Below, piece after piece: positions 55,565 through 64,000 of a stretch of DNA of 64,000 nt. The DNA is from Hydrotalea sp. (lineage in GTDB: Bacteria > Bacteroidota > Bacteroidia > Chitinophagales > Chitinophagaceae), in assembly GCA_027364735.1 (NCBI GenBank), contig DAHXOT010000023.1, forward strand, positions 62,001 through 126,000, read 5' to 3'. The position numbers were made by a program, and so were the translations under genes. Position 1 is the first letter of the stretch, and every line of letters starts with the position of its first letter. The notes beneath the pieces were generated by a model. That model was not told the origin of the DNA and ran no database searches. It was given only the letters and a program-made list of their open reading frames with translations.

Positions 55565-58500
55565 ATGCTACATGCTATTATTAAGTTTTCAATCCAAAAT
55601 AAATTAATTATTGGATTGTTAACCTTTGGATTAATTATTTGGGGTGGGTTTTCTGTTGCCAAACTTCCTATCGATGCTGTTCCGGATATTACCAATAACC
55701 AAGTTTTAATTATAACTTCTGCACCCAGTTTAGGAGCTCCCGATGTAGAAAGATTTATTACAGTACCTGTTGAATTAGCTACTCGCAATATTGCCGGAAT
55801 TACAGAGCAAAGAAGTTTCTCAAGATTTGGTTTAAGCTTAGTTACATTGGTTTTTGATGATAAAACCGATGTTTATTGGGCAAGGCAGCAAGTGAGTGAG
55901 CGATTGGTTAAAGTACAATCGCAACTGCCTACTGGTATTGGTGTTCCTGAAATGGGACCGGTTACTACAGGCTTAGGAGAAATATATCAATATGTTGTTC
56001 GCCCAAAGCCCGGATATGAACAACAATACAATTTAACAGAGTTGAGAAATATTCAGGATTGGATTGTTAGAAGACAATTATTAGGAACCGATGGTGTTGC
56101 CGATGTAAGCAGTTTTGGCGGATTGGTTAAGCAATATGAAGTTGCTGTAAATACCGATAAACTAAAAAGTTTTGAAATAACTATTGGAGACATTTATAAA
56201 GCATTGAACGAAAATAACCAAAACGCCGGAGGTGCTTATATTGAAAAAGGGCCTAATGTTTTATTTATTAGAACAAGTGGATTGGCAAAAAGCATGGAGG
56301 ATATTAATAACATTGTTATAAAACAAGTAAATGGTTCAATTCCGGTTTTAATTAAAGATGTTGCTGAAGTTAAAATTGGCAATGCTGTTCGTTTTGGTGC
56401 CACCGTTTATAATAATGAAGGCGAAGTAGCCGGAGCTGTAGTAATGATGTTGAAAGGAGAAAATAGTAGTAAAGTAATTAATAACATTAAATCGAAAATT
56501 AAAGTAATTGAAAAAACATTACCCGAAGGTGTTGTAATTGAACCTTTTTTAGATAGAACAAAAATGGTTAATAATGCAATTGGTACTGTTGAGCATAATT
56601 TATTGGAAGGTGCATTAATAGTGATTTTTGTGTTGGTTTTATTTTTAGGAAATATTCGTGCCGGATTTATTGTGGCATCTGTTATTCCACTTAGTATGCT
56701 ATTTGCAGTAATAATGATGAATGCATTTGGCGTAAGTGGTAATTTAATGAGTTTAGGGGCATTAGATTTTGGTTTATTGGTTGATGGTGCAGTAATTATT
56801 GTAGAAGCTGTAATGCATAAAATTACCCATCATTCAGGATTTAAAGAAGCTACAACAATTAATCAACATCAAATGAATGTAGAGGTAGAAGAATCGGCAG
56901 GTAAAATGATGAACTCGGCTGTATTTGGGCAAATTATCATTCTTATTGTATATCTACCCATTTTAACATTACAAGGAATTGAAGGAAAAATGTTTAAGCC
57001 AATGGCACAAACGGTTTCATTTGCCATTTTGGGTGCATTTATTTTATCGCTAACCTATGTGCCAATGCTAACTTCTTTATTGCTAAATAAAAAAATTAGT
57101 CGTAAAGTAAATTTTTCCGATAAAATGATGCATTTCTTTAATCAACTATACAAACCTGTATTAAAAAAAGTATTGCATCAGCCATGGATAATTGTACTTA
57201 CCGGATTTAGCCTATTTATAGTTTCGATAATTATTTTAATGAATATGGGAGGTGAATTTATTCCTAAATTAGAAGAAGGCGATTTTGCAGTAGATACCAG
57301 ATTATTAACAGGTTCTTCTCTTACCAATACTATTCAAACTACTCAAAAAACAGCCGAAGTATTATTAAAAAATTTTCCGGAAATTAAAAAAGTTGTTACT
57401 AAAATAGGATCGGGTGAAATACCTACCGATCCCATGCCTTTAGAAGCTGCTGATATGATGCTGATATTGAAAGATAAAAGCGAATGGAAAAATGCATCAT
57501 CCTTCGATGAGTTAGCAGAAAAAATGAGCAAAAAATTAGAAGATGTTCCCGGTATAACTACCGGTTTTCAATTTCCGGTGCAAATGCGATTTAATGAATT
57601 AATGACTGGAGCAAGGCAAGATGTAGTTTGTAAAATTTTTGGAGATGATTTGGATACACTTGCTATGCATGCCAATGAATTAGGAGAAGTTATTAAAACA
57701 GTTTCCGGTGCAAAAGATTTATACATTGAAACGGTTACCGGTGTTCCTCAAATTGTTGTTACCTATAACCGTGAAGCAATTGCGCAATATGGTGCAAATA
57801 TTTCTGATATCAATAATACTATTCAATCGGCTTATGCGGGTAATGTGGCAGGATTAATATTTGAAGGAGATAAACGATACGATTTAGTAGTACGATTGGA
57901 TGAAAAGCAAAGGCAGAATGTAAGTAATGTTGGCAATTTAATGATTGGTTTAAAAAATGGTAATCAAGTGCCTTTAAATGTATTGGCCAATATTGAATTG
58001 AAAGATGGCCCTTATCAAATTCAAAGGGAAGATGCTAGGCGGAGAATTACTGTAGGTTTTAATGTTCGCGGCCGCGATGTACAAAGTATTGTAACCGAAT
58101 TGCAACAAAAAGTTGCTAAAACTGTACATCTTTCTGCAGGATATTATATTACGTATGGTGGCCAATACGAGAATTTACAAAGAGCATCGCAACGACTAAG
58201 CATTGCAGTACCCGCAGCACTGCTTTTAATTTTAGTAATGTTATATTTTGCTTTTAATAAAATTAAATATGCATTGCTCATTTTTTCGGCAATTCCTCTT
58301 TCTGCAATTGGTGGTGTATTTGCTTTGTTTAGCAGAGGTATGCCATTTAGCATTTCTGCAGGGGTTGGTTTTATTGCGTTGTTTGGAGTGGCAGTTTTAA
58401 ATGGCATTGTATTGATTGGCGAAATGAATCGTTTACGGCACGATGGTATAACAGACATTGTGCAAGTAATAATGCAAGCAACAACCGTTCGGTTAAGACC

Positions 58501-59929
58501 GGTATTAATGACGGCTGCAGTAGCTTCATTAGGGTTTTTACCAATGGCTATTAGTAATGGTGCCGGAGCCGAAGTGCAAAGACCATTAGCTACAGTGGTA
58601 ATTGGCGGATTAGTAAGTGCCACTATTCTTACACTATTGTTATTACCTGCTTTGTATTTATTGTTTGAACGAAAAAAGAAACTCCGTTTTACCAATAAAA
58701 ATGTTGTACTAACCATTGCAATAATGCTTTTATCTGCTAATGTTTTTTCTCAGAATAATAGCAAGAAAATGACTTTGCAAGAAGTACTTACTACTGGTTT
58801 AAACAATGCCGAAATAATGAAATTGAGTGCATGGGAAGAAAAATATTATGATAAGCTGCAATTAACTGCCCGTGATATACCTAAAGCACAAGTTGGAGTA
58901 GAAATGGGAAATTTTAATAGTATTTATTTCGATTCTAAAATTTCTGTTATGCAAAACTTTGCATCGGGTAATTTTTATCGAAAACAAAAAAATTTGTTAG
59001 AAACATTTTTTCAATCGGCCAAAGCTCAAACACAAGTAAAAAAAGCCGAGTTAAAAAAATTGTTAGAGCAGTTATATACTCAGCTTCAATATTTGCAGGC
59101 AACAGCTGCATTAACAAATTATGTTGATAGTATTTATATGAAATATGTAAAAATTGCTCAGCTTAGGTTTGATAAAGGAGAAAGTAATTTGTTAGAAAAA
59201 ATAAGTTTAGAGAATAAAGTAGCACAAAATAAATTATTATTACAAGCTACTGAAAGCGATTTGCTTTCTGTTCAAATGCAATTAGGCATATTGTTGCAAG
59301 CAAATTTTACTATTGAAGCAGCAGATACTTTTCATTCCAATAAAAAACTTTTTGATACAGCTCTATTACAGCAACAGCCTTTGCTTAAATATTATCAGCA
59401 ATTGCAGCAACAAAATGTAGCACAAACTGCTGTAGAAAAAGCTAAACTGAAACCCGAATATTTTGTAGGATTGAATAATCAATCCATAATAGGTTGGCAA
59501 TTAAATAGAGATAAAACTGAAAATTTTTATGATGCAGGCAAACGTTTTTCTTCAGTAACAGCCGGACTATCTATTCCAGTATTTACTAAAGCACGACATG
59601 CAAAAATTGAGGCTGCTAAAATAAATGAGCAAATTGGTGAAGTATCTTTTAAAATAGCTAAAAATAATATGCAGTCTGCTTTATTTAAAGCTTTGCAAGA
59701 TTACAATAAGTACAGTAATACTGCATTGTATTATCAATTGCAAGGCATTAATCAATCCAATGCAATTATTAATAATGCAAATTTGAGTTATCAAAGTGGA
59801 CAAATAAATTATGTAGAATGGGCAACTTTATTTAATCAGGCAGTAGCAATTAAATACGAGTACCTCAATGCCATGTTTCAGCAGCATTTAACTGAGGCAG
59901 AATTAAATTATCTCTTAATCAACAATTAA
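55565..59929 (+). CDS. CusA/CzcA-type heavy-metal RND pump fused to a TolC-like outer-membrane factor
   Basis: 1454 residues. Residues 1-1035 are a heavy-metal RND pump (FSIQNKLIIGLLTFG first helix, PIDAVPDITNNQV) with two six-helix bundles and two periplasmic domains; D401 and D407 in LDFGLLVDGAV are the TM4 proton-relay acids. Residues about 1044-1063 are a hydrophobic stretch ending FSQ, which looks like a vestigial signal peptide. Residues about 1065-1454 form a TolC/OEP-type helical protein (FDKGESNLLEK, LSYQSGQINYVEWATLF). It expels Cu+, Ag+, Zn2+ or Co2+ with the adaptor encoded 10 bp downstream; which metal is not decided. Confidence 0.93.
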   Translation: MLHAIIKFSIQNKLIIGLLTFGLIIWGGFSVAKLPIDAVPDITNNQVLIITSAPSLGAPDVERFITVPVELATRNIAGITEQRSFSRFGLSLVTLVFDDKTDVYWARQQVSERLVKVQSQLPTGIGVPEMGPVTTGLGEIYQYVVRPKPGYEQQYNLTELRNIQDWIVRRQLLGTDGVADVSSFGGLVKQYEVAVNTDKLKSFEITIGDIYKALNENNQNAGGAYIEKGPNVLFIRTSGLAKSMEDINNIVIKQVNGSIPVLIKDVAEVKIGNAVRFGATVYNNEGEVAGAVVMMLKGENSSKVINNIKSKIKVIEKTLPEGVVIEPFLDRTKMVNNAIGTVEHNLLEGALIVIFVLVLFLGNIRAGFIVASVIPLSMLFAVIMMNAFGVSGNLMSLGALDFGLLVDGAVIIVEAVMHKITHHSGFKEATTINQHQMNVEVEESAGKMMNSAVFGQIIILIVYLPILTLQGIEGKMFKPMAQTVSFAILGAFILSLTYVPMLTSLLLNKKISRKVNFSDKMMHFFNQLYKPVLKKVLHQPWIIVLTGFSLFIVSIIILMNMGGEFIPKLEEGDFAVDTRLLTGSSLTNTIQTTQKTAEVLLKNFPEIKKVVTKIGSGEIPTDPMPLEAADMMLILKDKSEWKNASSFDELAEKMSKKLEDVPGITTGFQFPVQMRFNELMTGARQDVVCKIFGDDLDTLAMHANELGEVIKTVSGAKDLYIETVTGVPQIVVTYNREAIAQYGANISDINNTIQSAYAGNVAGLIFEGDKRYDLVVRLDEKQRQNVSNVGNLMIGLKNGNQVPLNVLANIELKDGPYQIQREDARRRITVGFNVRGRDVQSIVTELQQKVAKTVHLSAGYYITYGGQYENLQRASQRLSIAVPAALLLILVMLYFAFNKIKYALLIFSAIPLSAIGGVFALFSRGMPFSISAGVGFIALFGVAVLNGIVLIGEMNRLRHDGITDIVQVIMQATTVRLRPVLMTAAVASLGFLPMAISNGAGAEVQRPLATVVIGGLVSATILTLLLLPALYLLFERKKKLRFTNKNVVLTIAIMLLSANVFSQNNSKKMTLQEVLTTGLNNAEIMKLSAWEEKYYDKLQLTARDIPKAQVGVEMGNFNSIYFDSKISVMQNFASGNFYRKQKNLLETFFQSAKAQTQVKKAELKKLLEQLYTQLQYLQATAALTNYVDSIYMKYVKIAQLRFDKGESNLLEKISLENKVAQNKLLLQATESDLLSVQMQLGILLQANFTIEAADTFHSNKKLFDTALLQQQPLLKYYQQLQQQNVAQTAVEKAKLKPEYFVGLNNQSIIGWQLNRDKTENFYDAGKRFSSVTAGLSIPVFTKARHAKIEAAKINEQIGEVSFKIAKNNMQSALFKALQDYNKYSNTALYYQLQGINQSNAIINNANLSYQSGQINYVEWATLFNQAVAIKYEYLNAMFQQHLTEAELNYLLINN

Positions 59930-59939
59930 ATTTTAAACT

Positions 59940-61088
59940 ATGTTTCGTAAGCATAATAATATTATAACTGTTTTTGTTTTTCTACTTGCAAGTTCTTGCA
60001 GCAGTAAAAATAACGATGCAGCAATACCCATCAATCAATCTAAAAACGATACTATTGTTTCATTAACTGCAGAGCAAATAAAAAATGCAGGTATAATTAC
60101 AGGCTATCCCGAAGAAAAGGATATGCCTACTGTTATAAAACTTAATGGAGTGGTAGATGTTCCTCCACAAAACTTATTATCTGTAAGTTTTCCAATGGGT
60201 GGATATTTAAAAAGTTCTAATTTATTACCGGGTTCGGCAGTATTTAAAGGACAAGTAATTGCTGTAATGGAAGATCAGAGTTACGTGCAATTGCAACAAG
60301 ATTATTTAATTGCAAAAGCTAAGATGGAATATGTAAGTGTAGATGTGCAAAGGCAAAAAGAATTAAGCGATGCAGATGCAGCGAGCAAAAAATCATTTCA
60401 GCAAATTGTGAGTGATTTTAAATCGCAGCAAATAATTATTAAGTCATTCGAAGAAAAATTGAAAGTTATTGGCATTAATCCCGAAAAGTTAAACGTTTCA
60501 ACAATTTCACGTACGGTAAATGTACGGTCTCCTATCAATGGCTTTGTTACCAAAGTAAATGTGAATGTGGGAAAATATGTTAACCCAACTGATGTTATGT
60601 TTGAATTGGTAAATCCTGATGATATTCATGCAGCAATGACAGTTTTTGAAAAAGATATTTCTTTATTCTCAAAAGGAATGAAAGGCTATGTAGCATTGGC
60701 AAATGAACAACAAAAGAATGAAGAAGTTGAGGTTGTTTTAATAACTAAAAATATTTCTGATAATAGAACAGGAATTATGCATTGTCATTTTTTGCACCCT
60801 AATCATCAACTACTTCCTGGTATGTTTTTAACAGGCAATTTTATTGTTAAAAATAAAAAATTGATAGTTGTGCCAGAAGATGCTGTAGTGCGTTATGCCG
60901 GAAAGCAATATGTGTTTATTTCAAAAGGCAATAATAAATTTTATATGACAGAAGTAGAGGTTGAAGCTGAGGCTAATCACTTTGTAGCACTAAAAAATTT
61001 GTTGAATATAAATTGGGTACAACAAAATTTGGTAACTAAAAATGCGTATGCAGTATTGGGTAAATTAAAAAATAAAGTGGAAGAATAG
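59940..61088 (+). CDS. RND efflux periplasmic adaptor subunit, CusB-like
   Basis: 382-residue membrane fusion lipoprotein (LLASSCSSKNND lipobox region) with a barrel-sandwich hybrid: SVSFPMGGYLKSSNLLPGSAVFKGQVIAVMED, a coiled-coil hairpin at about 115-175, and VRSPINGFVTKVNVNVGKYVNP. It clamps the inner-membrane pump to the outer-membrane factor. It starts 10 bp after the pump-OMF fusion gene, so all three functions are covered by two proteins. Cus-type methionine-rich metal chaperone motifs are not evident at the N-terminus. Confidence 0.93.
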   Translation: MFRKHNNIITVFVFLLASSCSSKNNDAAIPINQSKNDTIVSLTAEQIKNAGIITGYPEEKDMPTVIKLNGVVDVPPQNLLSVSFPMGGYLKSSNLLPGSAVFKGQVIAVMEDQSYVQLQQDYLIAKAKMEYVSVDVQRQKELSDADAASKKSFQQIVSDFKSQQIIIKSFEEKLKVIGINPEKLNVSTISRTVNVRSPINGFVTKVNVNVGKYVNPTDVMFELVNPDDIHAAMTVFEKDISLFSKGMKGYVALANEQQKNEEVEVVLITKNISDNRTGIMHCHFLHPNHQLLPGMFLTGNFIVKNKKLIVVPEDAVVRYAGKQYVFISKGNNKFYMTEVEVEAEANHFVALKNLLNINWVQQNLVTKNAYAVLGKLKNKVEE

Positions 61089-61121
61089 CAAATATAAATA
61101 CCTTATTGGTGTATGAATTAA

Positions 61122-61155
61122 AGAAGGGACAAAATATTTCGTCCCTTCTTTTTTA
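61122..61155 (+). terminator. Terminator of the metal-efflux operon
   Basis: AAGAAGGGAC (61122-61131) and GTCCCTTCTT (61142-61151) form a perfect 10-bp stem with a T tract after it, 33 bp past the adaptor stop. A-rich sequence on the left side lets it serve the convergent YHS gene too. Confidence 0.92.
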
Positions 61156-61164
61156 AATGGCAAA

Positions 61165-61491
61165 TTACTTTGTTTTATTTTTCCATTCTATAGATGCAAA
61201 TACTATAGATGCATTTTTTATAAAATCATTTTTACATTCTTTAGAGCAAAAGCCAATTGCTTTTTTTTTGTAATGAATGGTGTCTTCTATGCCTGCAGAA
61301 ACAGGCATTCCACAAGTTGGATCTTTTTTATTATCTACCATAGCAACAGTGTATTTAACTGAATCTTTTTTGGGCATCAATATAGTTGTTGTATTTTTTT
61401 CTTGTTGTTTTTGTGTTGTTGAAGAATTAGAACAAGCAGCTAATAATAAAACAACAATGCCAATGAAAGAGAAAGAAATCTTTTTGCTCAT
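61165..61491 (-). CDS. YHS-domain lipoprotein
   Basis: 108 residues. Lipobox LLAAC (lipidated cysteine near 20) is followed by a linker and a YHS domain: DPTCGMPVS at about 58 and IGFCSKECKNDFIKN at about 80, with three cysteines placed to bind a metal. YHS domains are found in metal-trafficking proteins and in the N-terminus of copper ATPases. It lies 38 bp after the outer-membrane protein gene at 61530-62468 on the same strand and faces the efflux operon, so a role in metal sensing or capture is likely. Confidence 0.88.
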   Translation of the reverse strand: MSKKISFSFIGIVVLLLAACSNSSTTQKQQEKNTTTILMPKKDSVKYTVAMVDNKKDPTCGMPVSAGIEDTIHYKKKAIGFCSKECKNDFIKNASIVFASIEWKNKTK

Positions 61492-61529
61492 ATACTTGTA
61501 TTTTACTCTAAAATTAGTTTATTTGGTTG

Positions 61530-62468
61530 TTATAAGGCAAAACTAAGATGTACCATTCCTTGCATACTTAAAGTGGTTTGTCCGGCTGCAAATTTTTGTG
61601 CTAAAGGAAATTGAATATTTGCTCCAATGGTAATATTTTGCATTGTTACTTCTATTCCGGTTAAAGCGGTAAGTAAATAACCACCGGTGGCGTAAGAACC
61701 TGTATTTAAACCATCACTTAAAATAATTTTATTGCCATTAAGTTTATTGCCTTCTATGTTTTCGAATGCTATTCCCGCATTTGGTACAAAGGTTATTTTT
61801 TTTCTGCTAATTCTATAGTAAGCAATGCTATTTACAGTTAATTTATTGCCATACTGATAATGCTGTTGATTGGGAGTGCTAATTTTATAATTAGCAATGG
61901 TATTTATTCCAAAATTATCTATTTGAATATCATGCCTTGCGGTTAAGAAAAAATCAACACTTCCGGTTCCTATTTGTGCATTAATATCAGCTAAAGTAGT
62001 ATTCATGTCCGTAACATTGATATTAAAAGAGCCGGTAGGTAATTTAATTCCTCCACCAACCCATATTTGTTGAGATGCCTTATACGATTGGTTTTTAAGA
62101 TAGCGTGTATCAAATATTTTATAATTGGCAAGCACAGTGATATCGCCAATACCAGATTTATAGGTAGTTCCCATATCATCATCTCTTTGTATATTATAAT
62201 AGTAGGGAAGAAAAGTTAGTAATTGCCATTTTCTTCCAATATTAATACCACTCCAAATTTCGGCACTTTTATAAAAGTTATGGCTGAATTGTTGGAGGTT
62301 ATTTAATAAGGTTGTATGAAATTCAGAATAGCTATACCTTATTCCCGTGAATTTACTTTTAAAAATTGGAAATAAACCCATGTATAAATTTCTGCAACCA
62401 CAAATACTACAACCAAAATCACTCAATACTATTGCTAACAAGGCAATAACCAGAAATATTTTTTTCAT
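61530..62468 (-). CDS. Outer-membrane protein with N-terminal CSICGC motif, probably a transporter
   Basis: 312 residues. A signal sequence ends in SDFGCSICGCR, giving a lipobox-like cysteine and a CxxCxC cluster. The rest is a beta-barrel with alternating strands (IWVGGGIKLPTGSFNINV, TVNSIAYYRISRKKITFVPNAGIAFEN) ending MVHLSFAL. The pattern resembles meta-pathway/phenol-type channel proteins (PF13557-like). Its partner downstream is the YHS lipoprotein and its strand faces the heavy-metal pump operon, so metal or copper passage is plausible but not proven. Confidence 0.72.
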   Translation of the reverse strand: MKKIFLVIALLAIVLSDFGCSICGCRNLYMGLFPIFKSKFTGIRYSYSEFHTTLLNNLQQFSHNFYKSAEIWSGINIGRKWQLLTFLPYYYNIQRDDDMGTTYKSGIGDITVLANYKIFDTRYLKNQSYKASQQIWVGGGIKLPTGSFNINVTDMNTTLADINAQIGTGSVDFFLTARHDIQIDNFGINTIANYKISTPNQQHYQYGNKLTVNSIAYYRISRKKITFVPNAGIAFENIEGNKLNGNKIILSDGLNTGSYATGGYLLTALTGIEVTMQNITIGANIQFPLAQKFAAGQTTLSMQGMVHLSFAL

Positions 62469-62572
62469 TTAAAGAAATAAACTGATTGGTTGATATTAAA
62501 GTGGTATAAGAATATTTCTACAACTTACGAGCAAGGCGAATGAAAAATTGAAGTTGGAAAATGGCAAAGTTC

Positions 62573-62613
62573 TACTATTACTAAAGGCGAAAAATGTTAC
62601 TATTAGTAAAAGC
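62573..62613. promoter_or_regulatory. Paired operator-like repeat upstream of the metal-associated minus-strand operon
   Basis: TACTATTACTAAAGGC (62573-62588) and TACTATTAGTAAAAGC (62598-62613) match at 14 of 16 positions, 25 bp apart. The second contains the perfect odd palindrome TTACTA-T-TAGTAA (62597-62609). Tandem dyads on this spacing are typical of regulator binding sites. It lies between the divergent outer-membrane protein gene and ispD. Confidence 0.45.
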
Positions 62614-62629
62614 TGTTTCATTATAATGA

Positions 62630-62644
62630 GCCGTAAAGTACGGC
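62630..62644. promoter_or_regulatory. Short inverted repeat near the ispD promoter
   Basis: GCCGTA (62630-62635), 3-bp spacer AAG, TACGGC (62639-62644): perfect 6-bp arms. It is 24 bp upstream of the ispD -33 candidate and could be a further operator; no function is shown. Confidence 0.35.
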
Positions 62645-62667
62645 GTAAATTATTGCACCTTTTGTGA

Positions 62668-62702
62668 TTTGACGCATAATTTATCAACACTCCTTACTTT
62701 TG
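62668..62702 (+). promoter_or_regulatory. Candidate promoter of ispD
   Basis: TACTTTTG (62695-62702) is an exact TAnnTTTG match and TTTG (62668-62671) lies 23 bp upstream, slightly long. The ATG at 62708 begins 5 nt after the -7 box, so the transcript would be leaderless. Confidence 0.5.
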
Positions 62703-62707
62703 CTTTT

Positions 62708-63388
62708 ATGAAAAAATTTGCTGTAATTGTTGCGGGTGGTAATGGACAAAGAATGGAAAGTGCTTTGCCAAAACAATTTTTATTGCTGAAAGAAAAGCCA
62801 ATAATATGGTACACTTTACAAACTTTTTTAAAAAGTTTTAGCGACCTGCAAATTATTTTAGTACTACCTCAAACCTTTATCGAAAATGGAAAAAGTATTG
62901 TTACCAGTTTAGATACAAATGATAGAATTAAAATTATTCAAGGTGGAGATACTCGATTTCAATCGGTAAAAAATGGTTTGCAATTGGTTGAAACTAATTC
63001 AATTGTTTTTGTGCATGATGGCGTTAGATGTTTGATAGATGAAGATCTCATACAAAGGTGTTATTGGCAAGCTATTGAAAAAGGCAGTGCTGTGCCTGTA
63101 GTTACTGCAACCGATAGTATACGTATTGTAGAAGGAGAAAATCATTCTGTTTGTAATAGAAATAATATTCGCATTATTCAAACACCACAAACATTTCAAA
63201 GTAATATATTGTTGCCTGCATTTCAGCAACCATATATTGATGATTTTACCGATGAAGCAACAGTAGTAGAAGCTAATGGAAATAAAGTTTATTTAATTGA
63301 AGGAAATTATAATAATATTAAAATTACTCGCCCTGTAGATTTGTGGATAGCCGAAAAATTGATAGAAGAAAAATTAATGCTTAAGTAA
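62708..63388 (+). CDS. ispD: 2-C-methyl-D-erythritol 4-phosphate cytidylyltransferase
   Basis: 226 residues from the ATG at 62708; the longer frame adds 13 residues that overlap the promoter. It transfers CMP to methylerythritol phosphate in the non-mevalonate isoprenoid pathway. Motifs: AVIVAGGNGQRMESALPKQFL for CTP binding, GDTRFQSVKNGLQ and VFVHDGVRCLID, and the C-terminal DFTDEATVVEANG and IKITRPVDLWIAE. The neighbouring minus-strand gene overlaps its end by 15 bp. Confidence 0.96.
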   Translation: MKKFAVIVAGGNGQRMESALPKQFLLLKEKPIIWYTLQTFLKSFSDLQIILVLPQTFIENGKSIVTSLDTNDRIKIIQGGDTRFQSVKNGLQLVETNSIVFVHDGVRCLIDEDLIQRCYWQAIEKGSAVPVVTATDSIRIVEGENHSVCNRNNIRIIQTPQTFQSNILLPAFQQPYIDDFTDEATVVEANGNKVYLIEGNYNNIKITRPVDLWIAEKLIEEKLMLK

Positions 63389-64000
63389 GTTGAATGGAAA
63401 TTTTAAATAGTTAAAATGCCAATGGTAATAGGGCTGATTATGGGCACCCATTTTTTGATAAAATTCTTTTACACCCGGTATTTCAGAGCCTTCTAAATCG
63501 AGTAATAAATTGCAAGATGCAAACTCTTGTATAATATTATCCATTAAAAAATGATTTGCATGTTGTAGTTTACCGTTATGTGTGGTTACATTAATTATAT
63601 TGTATAATCGGTGATTGTCTTTTAATAAAATTGCTGCCGATAAAAGTTCATCATTTTCATTCTTTACTATTCTGGCAATACATTGATTTGTTTTTTTGTA
63701 GGTTTCGCAAATTGTTTTAAACTTAGTGTAATCTTTATTTTTTATATGAATATTTTTTTTCTGAATTATTGTTTTGTGAAGTTGAATGCAGCTATCAATA
63801 TTTTCGGATGGTAAATAAAATAGTCCGTTCGTTTTTTTTAAAATGCGTTTAAAGTTGGTAGAGTAGGCCGAATTTATTTTATCATAACCCTCTGCAAGGT
63901 CAATTATATAATTATCTCTAAGGGTAAAGGAATGAAGATGTTCTATGTTTTTATTTTGATGATTAAAAAAATAGTTCCCATACTTTGTAAATGATTTTGC
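63374..64000 (-). CDS. C-terminal part of a GNAT/FemAB-like acyltransferase, runs off the right edge
   Basis: An open frame of 208 codons on the minus strand with a TAA at 63374-63376 and no stop up to the end of the window; the start lies outside. The translation includes LHSFTLRDNYIIDL, CETYKKTNQCIARIVKNENDELLSAAILLK and NVTTHNGKLQHANHFLMDNI, then EFASCNLLLDLEGSEIPGVKEFYQKMGAH and YYHWHFNYLKFP. The order of segments resembles the C-terminal half of FemAB/GNAT-type acyltransferases (a GNAT beta-strand set, then a helix with GSEIPGVKEFYQKMGA). Substrate is unknown. It overlaps ispD's 3' end by 15 bp convergently. Confidence 0.7.
   Translation of the reverse strand, partial: AKSFTKYGNYFFNHQNKNIEHLHSFTLRDNYIIDLAEGYDKINSAYSTNFKRILKKTNGLFYLPSENIDSCIQLHKTIIQKKNIHIKNKDYTKFKTICETYKKTNQCIARIVKNENDELLSAAILLKDNHRLYNIINVTTHNGKLQHANHFLMDNIIQEFASCNLLLDLEGSEIPGVKEFYQKMGAHNQPYYHWHFNYLKFPFNLLKH

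Noticed and set aside
58144-58716. 190-codon minus-strand open frame
   Set aside because: It lies wholly antisense to the conserved RND pump gene and its translation has no recognisable fold.
1-64000. CRISPR array
   Set aside because: No set of regularly spaced direct repeats was found anywhere.

Overview
The window is a chromosomal stretch of a low-GC member of the Bacteroidota (AT-rich by eye). The evidence is lineage-typical content: a PorP/SprF protein paired with a giant secreted protein ending in a gliding-motility-type (T9SS type B) C-terminal domain, a putative porin, a SusD-less TonB-dependent receptor, an RND pump fused to its outer-membrane factor, no Shine-Dalgarno sequences, and many -7 boxes matching TAnnTTTG. 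A Chitinophagaceae-like host is plausible but is an inference.

Layout. 1-4.3 kb: 3' part of an unknown enzyme-like gene, a PAS histidine kinase with a receiver-CRP fusion regulator, and a small unknown protein. 4.7-13.3 kb: rpoC without rpoB beside it, a Skp/OmpH chaperone, an APC permease, heptose-7-phosphate kinase and an isoaspartyl peptidase. 13.5-21.6 kb: TonB-dependent receptor, then convergent porP/sprF and its secreted partner. 21.7-28 kb: recG, divergent surE plus a small membrane protein, gcvP, and a 690-bp intergenic region holding an unlisted 43-codon membrane ORF with its own terminator. 28.5-33.7 kb: cysteine-cluster protein, MBL hydrolase, MFS transporter, folK/deoxynucleoside kinase, and a divergent ABC-2 permease with an SRPBCC-like protein.

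34.2-35.6 kb is the most unusual part. A single-gene, cassette-like insertion is bounded by 15-bp imperfect inverted repeats (GTTAGCGGYARTTAT), has hairpins at both ends, and carries a putative nuclease whose D-x15-E-x-E motif resembles the BamHI variant of the PD-(D/E)XK site. Its codon use differs from the neighbours.

36-49 kb: a lipoprotein, queG, a pore-loop channel-like protein with a non-canonical filter, a serine hydrolase, clpB, an RRM protein, a GT2/ATP-grasp pair, a YdeI-like protein, a patatin, and pta-ackA for acetate metabolism. 49.4-55 kb: a DUF4382 lipoprotein, an S10-type peptidase, purine nucleoside phosphorylase and a putative porin. 55-62.5 kb is a heavy-metal efflux cluster: a small exported protein, the CusA-TolC fusion and CusB on the plus strand, facing a YHS-domain lipoprotein and a cysteine-motif outer-membrane protein on the minus strand. 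The window ends with ispD and the C-terminal part of a GNAT/FemAB-like protein running off the right edge.

No rRNA, tRNA, CRISPR array or insertion sequence with a transposase was seen. Function calls come from motif recognition by eye, without database searches.
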